Positions 1-5,278 of a stretch of DNA of 13,825 bases are shown here, piece after piece. Position 1 is the first letter of the stretch. The number at the start of each line of letters is the position of its first letter. This stretch comes from Bacilli bacterium. GTDB lineage: Bacteria > Bacillota_I > Bacilli_A > RF39 > UBA660. Where the stretch lies: contig SKIH01000030.1 of NCBI GenBank assembly GCA_007116525.1, forward strand, positions 1 through 13,825, written 5' to 3'. Below the pieces are notes generated by a model. The model worked only from the letters and a program-made list of their open reading frames with translations, was not told the origin of the DNA and did no database searches. Both the position numbers and the translations under genes were made by a program.

Positions 1-26
1 ATATAAGAATCAAGTTTTCTTATAAA

Positions 27-59
27 TAAAAATAAAAACTTGCGAATAAATCGCAAGTT
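27..59 (-). terminator. Rho-independent terminator of ssrA
   Basis: Read on the minus strand, a perfect 9-bp stem (AACTTGCGA at 37-45 pairs with TCGCAAGTT at 51-59) with a 5-base loop is followed by a T-rich run (TTTATTTTTA) at 36-27. It starts 11 bases beyond the CCA end of the tmRNA, where an intrinsic terminator for ssrA is expected. This is the most GC-rich hairpin of the terminators seen in the window. Confidence 0.88.
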
Positions 60-69
60 GCTTTTAATA

Positions 70-411
70 TGGTGGAGATGAGGAGAATCGAACTCCTGTC
101 CATAAACACCTACATATAAATGTCTACAAGCTTAGTCACCTGATAATTTACTAACACATTTTACAGATGACCCTAAAATATGTAGTTAGCTTACTTAAAT
201 TCATTATAGGACGTAAGCAAACCTATAATATAACTCACATTAACGAGCCTTCTAAAATCCTCGTGAGTAAAGGATAGAAGAAGACAGCTTGCTATATAAT
301 TAAGCGAAAGCTAATTGATTACTGTTTCCAGTTATATTTATTTTGCACATTACGTGTGCCATCGACTTGCAATTTATACCTCAATGTAAATGTCGAAACC
401 AATGCATCCCC
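70..411 (-). ncRNA. ssrA: tmRNA (transfer-messenger RNA)
   Basis: tmRNA rescues stalled ribosomes, acting first as an alanyl-tRNA mimic and then as a short mRNA that adds a degradation tag; its partner is SmpB, which is not in this window. The 5' end on the minus strand is GGGGATG followed by GCATTGGTTTCGACA, the family's conserved start. The 3' end carries a T-arm (AGGAG-TTCGATT-CTCCT) and CATCTCC-A-CCA, which closes the 7-bp acceptor stem with GGGGATG using one G-U pair; CCA is encoded at 72-70. The tag frame is read at 332-303 as TGNSNQLAFA, with stop TAA at 302-300. The C-terminal NQLAFA is secure in frame, but the resume codon (ACU at 332-330 or slightly upstream) is inferred. Length is about 342 nt, normal for bacteria. 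A hairpin GCACA-CGTAA-TGTGC near the 5' side fits the stem that begins pseudoknot 1. Ends come from the acceptor pairing and could be off by a base. Confidence 0.95.
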
Positions 412-419
412 GCACGAAG

Positions 420-448
420 ATTATAGCAAATAATCTTTAGTTTGTAAA
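420..448 (-). promoter_or_regulatory. Sigma-A-type promoter of ssrA
   Basis: On the minus strand, a -35 box TTTACA (448-443) is separated by exactly 17 bases from a -10 box TATAAT (425-420). The tmRNA 5' end lies 9 bases past the -10 box, a normal distance for initiation or for a very short processed leader. The -35 box and most of the spacer overlap the final codons and stop of the upstream rodA-like gene. Confidence 0.8.
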
Positions 449-1564
449 TCGCATACTTTCATTAGAAATATTAAAAAATATTCCAGCGACTATCATGTAA
501 CTAATTAGGCTTGAACCACCGTAACTTATGAAAGGTAAGGTTATTCCGGTTATTGGCAAAATGCCTAATGTCATACCTATGTTTTGTATTTGCTGATAAA
601 CTAGCATTCCTATTATTCCAGATATAACATATTTGTTTGTATGGTTGCTTGTTTTATTTGCAACATTTATTAGTCTAATATCAAAAAGTGCTATTATTGA
701 TAGTAATATTAGCGCACCTATTAGTCCGAAATTGCCTGCGTATGTTGCAAAAATAAAGTCAGTGTGAGGTTCTGGGAAGTATACGCTATGGTTCCCGAAT
801 CCATTACCAAACAATCCGCCTGTTCCAATAGCATTCAAACTATTTTCCACTTGAAATCCAGAAGAATTAGACCAGTCTAAAAGTCTATCTACTCTTAGGA
901 AAAAGTCTGTACCAAAAATGTTAACAAAAGCATCGTGTGAAGCAAAGTAGGTTACTAATACAAATGCGACGGATAAAGCAAGTATCGATGCACCGATTGC
1001 AAACCATCTATATCTAATTCCGCCCACAAATAGCATTGTTGCTGTTATGATCAGATATATAAAAACCATGCCTGTATCTGGTTGTATGAAAGTCAACAAA
1101 CTAGGTATAAAAACTATAACTAAAACTTTTAATATGAATTTAAATTCTTCTTCAAGAGACCCATCTTTATCTTCGTTGTATTTTTTTATCATGCCGCCTA
1201 AAACAATTATTAATATAATTTTCATAAATTCACTTGGTTGAATGTTTCCAATGCCAGGAATAACAAACCATCTTACGGCATTATTTATTGGTTCTCCAAT
1301 AAATAGTAATAATATTAAAGATAATACGCTTAAAATATAAAGTATATATGAGTGTCTATAAATAAAGTCGTTACCAATAAACATTAGTGAAAAAGCCAGT
1401 CCGAATCCAAGAACATACCAAATTAATTGCTTTATTGCAATGCCATCCATGTGCGATGGCAGTAGTGTTTCGGCACTACTTATTGTGATTATACTTATTG
1501 TCGCCATTAGCAACAATAAAACTAATATAGAAGTTTCAACTTTAAATCTTGATATTTTTTTCAT
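437..1564 (-). CDS. rodA: RodA-like SEDS peptidoglycan glycosyltransferase
   Basis: SEDS proteins polymerise lipid II into glycan strands at the membrane; RodA does this for wall elongation with a class B PBP, and FtsW for division. The 375-aa protein is nearly all hydrophobic, with about ten predicted membrane helices, and has the usual family length. Landmarks are NAVRW (W99), IQPSEFMK (109-115), AIGTGGLFGNGFG (245-257), PEPHTDFIF with D269 in the position of the essential SEDS aspartate, and LPFISYGGSS (343-352). The stretch QNIGMTLGILPITG (327-340) looks more like RodA than FtsW, but ITLPFISYGG is FtsW-like, so the subfamily is a judgement. The start is the ATG at 1564, preceded by AGGTGATTAT. 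No partner PBP or MreBCD gene is nearby. No terminator separates it from ssrA downstream. Confidence 0.85.
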   Translation of the reverse strand: MKKISRFKVETSILVLLLLMATISIITISSAETLLPSHMDGIAIKQLIWYVLGFGLAFSLMFIGNDFIYRHSYILYILSVLSLILLLFIGEPINNAVRWFVIPGIGNIQPSEFMKIILIIVLGGMIKKYNEDKDGSLEEEFKFILKVLVIVFIPSLLTFIQPDTGMVFIYLIITATMLFVGGIRYRWFAIGASILALSVAFVLVTYFASHDAFVNIFGTDFFLRVDRLLDWSNSSGFQVENSLNAIGTGGLFGNGFGNHSVYFPEPHTDFIFATYAGNFGLIGALILLSIIALFDIRLINVANKTSNHTNKYVISGIIGMLVYQQIQNIGMTLGILPITGITLPFISYGGSSLISYMIVAGIFFNISNESMRFTN

Positions 1565-1580
1565 ATAATCACCTACATAT

Positions 1581-1609
1581 ATATTACAATATTATTGAAA
1601 AACTTACAA
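1581..1609 (-). promoter_or_regulatory. Candidate promoter of rodA-like gene
   Basis: On the minus strand, TTGTAA (1609-1604) and TAATAT (1586-1581) are 17 bases apart and match the sigma-A consensus at 4 of 6 positions each. The -10-like box ends 16 bases before the ATG, and AGGTGATTAT (1574-1565) fills the gap, so the leader would be only about 10 nt. This geometry recurs at other genes in the window. In such AT-rich DNA the match alone is weak. Confidence 0.45.
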
Positions 1610-1639
1610 TTAAGATTATGATTTTTAACGATTTTATAG

Positions 1640-1660
1640 TATAATTAGTTTGGTGATATT
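1640..1660 (+). promoter_or_regulatory. Candidate -10 box and Shine-Dalgarno of the EIIB-like gene
   Basis: A perfect TATAAT (1640-1645) ends 15 bases before the ATG at 1661, and GGTGAT (1652-1657) serves as Shine-Dalgarno. No convincing -35 box lies 16-18 bases upstream. Transcription from here would begin about at the Shine-Dalgarno. Confidence 0.45.
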
Positions 1661-1975
1661 ATGCAATTAGAATATTTTATTATTATTGGTGTTGCACTTT
1701 TAATAGCAATAGCAATAACTAGAAGCAGAAGAAAAGATTTTAAAATGGAGGCTAACAAACTTGTTAGTTATTTAGGCGGTAAAAACAACATAATTAATTA
1801 TGAGTTTAATAAGTCTAGGTTTGTTGTATCTCTTCACGATGTTTCGGTTGTTAATAAAGATGCTATTCAAAGAATGGGTGCACAAGGTATAGTTGAAATC
1901 GATAATCAACTTAAAATAATTTTAGGAGAAGATGCTTCTAAAATTAAAAAACATATCGATGATTTAGAAAAATAA
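1661..1975 (+). CDS. Membrane-anchored PTS EIIB-like protein lacking the active cysteine
   Basis: The 104-aa protein starts with one membrane helix (about residues 5-20) and then RSRRKD, which predicts the rest is cytoplasmic. Residues about 32-103 match the glucose-family PTS EIIB fold: LVSYLGGKNNI at the start, a central SRFVVSLHD strand, GAQGIVEI (73-80) and an LKIILGEDASKIKKHI end. In true EIIB domains a cysteine just before the TRLR motif carries the phosphate; here the aligned position is Asn50 (FNKSRF), and the protein contains no cysteine at all. It therefore cannot act as a normal phospho-carrier, and a sensory or structural role is possible but unproven. No EIIC or EIIA is nearby. 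It is divergent from the rodA-like gene and convergent with rnjA, so it is probably transcribed alone. Assignment rests on motif resemblance by eye. Confidence 0.7.
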   Translation: MQLEYFIIIGVALLIAIAITRSRRKDFKMEANKLVSYLGGKNNIINYEFNKSRFVVSLHDVSVVNKDAIQRMGAQGIVEIDNQLKIILGEDASKIKKHIDDLEK

Positions 1976-2000
1976 AAAAGGATATCATTATTTGATATCC
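1972..2000 (-). terminator. Terminator of rnjA overlapping its stop codon
   Basis: On the minus strand GGATATCA (2000-1993) pairs with TGATATCC (1987-1980) around a 5-base loop, followed by TTTTTTAT (1979-1972). The rnjA stop codon (1990-1988) lies in the loop, so the last codons form the hairpin. The plus strand has no T-run after the same stem, so it would terminate the converging EIIB-like gene poorly. Confidence 0.75.
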
Positions 2001-3655
2001 ATAATAACAGGTTGAATAATTGGTTTTCGACCTGTTTTTTCATATATTTTTTTAGAAAGTTCACTAGTAACTTCTTTTTTTATGTCGTTGAATTCTGCTT
2101 TTTCTTTTAATTTAGAATTTATAGCATTTTTGCTGATTTCTTCTAGCTCTTTTATTAATTCTAAATTATCATTTACCATTACAAAACCTCTAGTCGTAAT
2201 ATTAGTTTTTCCAACCAATTTATTAGATTTTGAATCGATATTGAAAATTGCAACAACAACTCCATCATTAGACATTACTCGTCTATCTTTTATAATTGAA
2301 TTTCCTATGTCACCAATTCTGTTTCCATCAACGTAAACATCGTTTGCAGGAATACTTGGTCCTCTTGTAACTTTACCTTTATACAAAGAAAGTGTATCCC
2401 CATTGCTTAATACGAATGTATTTTCTTTAGGTATTCCACAACTAACTGCTAAGTTAGCATGCGTTTGTAACATTCTATGATTACCATGAAATGGCATAAA
2501 AAATTTAGGTTTAAACATTCTTAATATTAATTTTAATTCTTCTTGACTAGCATGCCCAGAAGTGTGAATATCACTTAAAATAGTATTTGTATAAACTTTA
2601 ACACCTTTAAGTGCTAGTTTATTCAATGTTTTTGAAACACTAAGTGCATTACCTGGTATAGTCGACGATGAAAAAATTACAACGTCAGATGGCTTGATCT
2701 TTATTTTTCTGTGTGTTCCTTCTGCTATTCTTGAAAGCGCAGCAAGAGGCTCACCTTGACTACCAGTACATAAAAAACAAACTTTATTATCAGGAAGTTT
2801 GACAGCTTCTTCTGGTTTTATAAATATGTCCTTGTGTTCTATGTAACCACCTTGCATACTTATTTCCAAGTTGTTTTCCATACTTCTTCCAAACACCGCT
2901 ATTTTTCTATCATTTCGTTTACATGTGTCAACAATATGTTTCAACCTGTAAATGTTAGATGCAAATGTTGCAACGATGATTCTGTCGTTTGTTTGCTTGA
3001 ATATTTCTGATAATGCATTATCTACTGTAGACTCACTTCTTGACATTCCTTCACTAAGTGCATTAGTACTATCACTTAAAAGTAAGTGTACACCTTTTTC
3101 ACCAATTCTAGCCATTTTATGTAAGTTAGCTAGTGGCCCAATAGGTGTTAAATCTAATTTGAAATCACCGGTTGTAACGATAACACCGTTAGGTGATTTA
3201 ATTGATATACCGTGTGAGTCAGGTATTGAGTGTGTAGTTTGAAAAAACTCAACTTCGAAGTGTTTGAACTTCGCTTTAGTTTCTTCAGTGTATTCAATTA
3301 TGTTTTTGAATTGAATATTTCTCTCTTTTATTTTTTTTCTAATTAACCCTATAGCGTGTCTTGGTGCATATATAGTTGGTATGCTTAATGTTTGCAATAA
3401 AAATGGTATTCCACCAATATGGTCTTCATGACCATGGGTAATAAATAGTGCTTTTATCTTTTTCTCATTTTTCTTTAAGAAAGTGTAATCAGGTATTACA
3501 TAATCAACACCTAATAGATCACTTTCCGGAAAAGTAACTCCCGCATCTGTTATTATTATCTCATCTTTATGCATAAAGCAATACATATTTTTACCAACTT
3601 CTCCAAGTCCCCCTAGGGCAATAATTCTTGTATCTTCATTATTAAATAATTTCAT
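1988..3655 (-). CDS. rnjA: Ribonuclease J (metallo-beta-lactamase/beta-CASP)
   Basis: RNase J is a cytoplasmic endo- and 5'-to-3' exoribonuclease central to mRNA turnover and rRNA maturation in Bacilli. The 555-aa length is typical. The N-terminus has GGLGEVGKNMY and the zinc-binding motif HGHEDH at residues 74-79, followed by TTHSIPDSHG and the TTGDFK segment. The beta-CASP region includes FCLCTGSQGEP-like sequence and HTSGHA, and PFHGNHRML holds a further conserved histidine. A C-terminal domain ends in QPVIMDIK. The start ATG at 3655 has the strongest Shine-Dalgarno in the window (AAAGGAGGAT). Only one copy is seen here, so J1 versus J2 is chosen by overall similarity and the symbol could be rnjB. 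It is divergent from ftsY. Confidence 0.93.
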   Translation of the reverse strand: MKLFNNEDTRIIALGGLGEVGKNMYCFMHKDEIIITDAGVTFPESDLLGVDYVIPDYTFLKKNEKKIKALFITHGHEDHIGGIPFLLQTLSIPTIYAPRHAIGLIRKKIKERNIQFKNIIEYTEETKAKFKHFEVEFFQTTHSIPDSHGISIKSPNGVIVTTGDFKLDLTPIGPLANLHKMARIGEKGVHLLLSDSTNALSEGMSRSESTVDNALSEIFKQTNDRIIVATFASNIYRLKHIVDTCKRNDRKIAVFGRSMENNLEISMQGGYIEHKDIFIKPEEAVKLPDNKVCFLCTGSQGEPLAALSRIAEGTHRKIKIKPSDVVIFSSSTIPGNALSVSKTLNKLALKGVKVYTNTILSDIHTSGHASQEELKLILRMFKPKFFMPFHGNHRMLQTHANLAVSCGIPKENTFVLSNGDTLSLYKGKVTRGPSIPANDVYVDGNRIGDIGNSIIKDRRVMSNDGVVVAIFNIDSKSNKLVGKTNITTRGFVMVNDNLELIKELEEISKNAINSKLKEKAEFNDIKKEVTSELSKKIYEKTGRKPIIQPVIMDIK

Positions 3656-3695
3656 AAATCCTCCTTTCTTTAATTTTTAAGAAATCAACTACTTA

Positions 3696-3724
3696 ATTAT
3701 AAACTTTTTTTTAGATTTTGTCTA
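3696..3724 (-). promoter_or_regulatory. Sigma-A-type promoter of rnjA
   Basis: On the minus strand, TAGACA (3724-3719, 5 of 6 to consensus) and a perfect TATAAT (3701-3696) are 17 bases apart. The leader to the ATG would be about 33 nt and contains AAAGGAGGAT, so this gene has conventional spacing, unlike several neighbours. Confidence 0.72.
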
Positions 3725-3752
3725 GTAATTAAAAAATCAATCGTGTAGAATA

Positions 3753-3774
3753 TATAGTATAGAGAGGTGATAAT
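3753..3774 (+). promoter_or_regulatory. Candidate -10 box and Shine-Dalgarno of ftsY
   Basis: TATAGT (3753-3758) is followed after six bases by AGGTGATAAT (3765-3774) and the ATG. No good -35 box is visible at 16-18 bases. TAGAAT at 3746-3751 is an alternative -10. The whole ftsY-to-ldh run, and perhaps ffh, would depend on a promoter in this gap. Confidence 0.4.
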
Positions 3775-4743
3775 ATGGGTTTGTTTAGCAAAGTTAAATC
3801 TAGGTTCGATGGACTTAAAATTGCTGATAGTAAAAAGTATGATAAAGGATTATCCAAAACTAGAAAAGACTTATCTAGTAAGTTAAATAAATTATCAGAA
3901 AAATACAGTGAAATAAACGAAGATTATTTTGACGATTTAGAAGAATTATTAATCTCATCTGATATTGGTGTAAATACAGTAATAAAGTTCGTAGAAAAAC
4001 TAAAGGATAGAGTTTCTAAAGAAGAAATAGTATCGCCTAGTGAATTAAAAGAGATTATTGTAGATGAACTTTTTATTATATATGTAGATAATCAAATTTT
4101 AACAAATAAAATAAATTACTCAAAAGATGGTCCGACAATCATTTTAGTAGTTGGTGTCAATGGTGTAGGTAAAACTACTACTATTGCAAAACTAGCAAAT
4201 ATGTTTAAAAGCGATAGTAAAAAAACAATGGTTATTGCAGGAGATACTTTTAGAGCAGGTGCAATTGAACAATTGAAATCTTGGGCTGAATCTGTAGGTG
4301 TTGACTTTTTCAAAGGGAATTCAAAAGATCCCGCAGGCGTTGTTTTTGATGGTGTGAAAAAAGCGAAAGATGAAGATTATGATGTCGTTTTAATAGATAC
4401 AGCAGGTAGGCTTCAAAATAAAGAAAATTTAATGAAGGAACTTGAAAAAATCAATAAGACAATTTCTAAGCACATAGAAGATGGCCCACATGAAATTATG
4501 CTTATATTGGATGCTACAACAGGGCAAAATGGAATTGATCAAGCACAAAAATTCAAAGAAATTACCGAGATAACTTCAATAACATTAACAAAACTAGATG
4601 GTACTGCAAAAGGTGGTATTGTTCTTGCAATAAAAGATGAGGTTAAAATACCTGTTAAATATATTGGCTTAGGTGAAGGTATAAATGATTTAAAACCTTT
4701 TGATATAGAGGCTTATATTTATGGACTATTTAAGGAGGACTGA
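3775..4743 (+). CDS. ftsY: Signal recognition particle receptor FtsY
   Basis: FtsY is the membrane-associated SRP GTPase that docks Ffh-ribosome complexes at the translocon. At 322 aa it consists of the NG core with only a short N-terminal extension and lacks the long acidic A domain of proteobacteria, as is usual in Bacilli. The MGLFSKVKSRF start can form an amphipathic membrane-binding helix. GTPase motifs are GVNGVGKTT (127-135), GDTFRAGA, DTAGR (208-212) and TKLDG (272-276), ending with GLGEGINDLKPF. The start is supported by AGGTGATAAT directly upstream. It heads a same-strand gene run leading to ylxM and, after two unexpected genes, ffh. It ends in TGA, which confirms that TGA is a stop here. 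Confidence 0.97.
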   Translation: MGLFSKVKSRFDGLKIADSKKYDKGLSKTRKDLSSKLNKLSEKYSEINEDYFDDLEELLISSDIGVNTVIKFVEKLKDRVSKEEIVSPSELKEIIVDELFIIYVDNQILTNKINYSKDGPTIILVVGVNGVGKTTTIAKLANMFKSDSKKTMVIAGDTFRAGAIEQLKSWAESVGVDFFKGNSKDPAGVVFDGVKKAKDEDYDVVLIDTAGRLQNKENLMKELEKINKTISKHIEDGPHEIMLILDATTGQNGIDQAQKFKEITEITSITLTKLDGTAKGGIVLAIKDEVKIPVKYIGLGEGINDLKPFDIEAYIYGLFKED

Positions 4744-4745
4744 TT

Positions 4746-4985
4746 ATGAAAAAAGACAAGATGTATTTAATTTTACAAACTTTATTTTTTGTTTTAACTA
4801 TTGCCGCTTTGATTATAACCCATGTAATTAATCAATATGTTTTTATTGCTTATTTCATGTTAGGATTCACCTTCTTGTTTCAGAGTTATAACTATACTAA
4901 AATTGGAAAAGAAGGTCATAGTCAAAATTATATGATTTTAGGATTCATTGCAATAATTTATGCGATTTATAAATTGGTGGTATAA
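4746..4985 (+). CDS. Small membrane protein, unknown function
   Basis: I do not recognise this 79-aa protein. It has a short charged N-terminus (MKKDK) and three likely membrane helices (about residues 6-26, 30-47 and 61-77), with a polar stretch between the last two (YNYTKIGKEGHSQN). It starts 2 bases after the ftsY stop with AAGGAGG as Shine-Dalgarno, which lies inside the end of ftsY, and its stop shares bases with the ylxM start (TAATG). The tight packing shows that it is a real gene co-expressed with the SRP genes. A link to membrane insertion is only suggested by position. Confidence 0.8.
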   Translation: MKKDKMYLILQTLFFVLTIAALIITHVINQYVFIAYFMLGFTFLFQSYNYTKIGKEGHSQNYMILGFIAIIYAIYKLVV

Positions 4986-5278
4986 TGGAAGATAGAATAA
5001 GAAATATAAATTTATATGATTATTATTATTTACTTTTAACTGATAAACAGCAAACTTATTTTGAAGAATATTACTTTAATAATTTGAGTTTGCAGGAGAT
5101 CAGTGAACTTTATAGTGTTAGTAGGAATGCAATATATAAAACAATAAAAGATGTATGTTTAAAGTTGGAAGAATATGAAAATAATTTGAAATTATATGAA
5201 AAAGGACAAAAATTAAAAAAAATAATAGATGAAGTTGATGATGAAGAGTTGAAGGGGAGGCTCAGTGATATTTTATGA
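4985..5278 (+). CDS. ylxM: YlxM-family helix-turn-helix protein of the SRP operon
   Basis: YlxM is a small putative nucleic-acid-binding protein that resembles sigma-70 region 4 and usually lies directly before ffh in Firmicutes, where it has been linked to SRP function. The 97-aa length fits. The segment LTDKQQTYFEEYYFNNLSLQ leads into an HTH around residues 33-57, with SLQEISELYSVSRNAIYK as the core, followed by an acidic, coiled-coil-like tail. It overlaps the upstream gene by one base (TAATG) and the downstream ATPase gene by ATGA. Its normal neighbour ffh is about 2.7 kb away here. Confidence 0.9.
   Translation: MEDRIRNINLYDYYYLLLTDKQQTYFEEYYFNNLSLQEISELYSVSRNAIYKTIKDVCLKLEEYENNLKLYEKGQKLKKIIDEVDDEELKGRLSDIL

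Noticed and set aside
1047..1241. A 64-aa plus-strand reading frame inside the rodA-like gene
   Set aside because: It is antisense to a well-supported membrane protein gene, has no Shine-Dalgarno and its composition mirrors the opposite strand.
2082..3242. Plus-strand reading frames of 84 and 96 aa within rnjA
   Set aside because: Both are antisense to an intact 555-aa RNase J with full motifs, and neither has start signals.
4116..4313. Minus-strand 65-aa frame opposite ftsY
   Set aside because: It overlaps the conserved GTPase motifs of ftsY on the other strand and lacks a ribosome-binding site.
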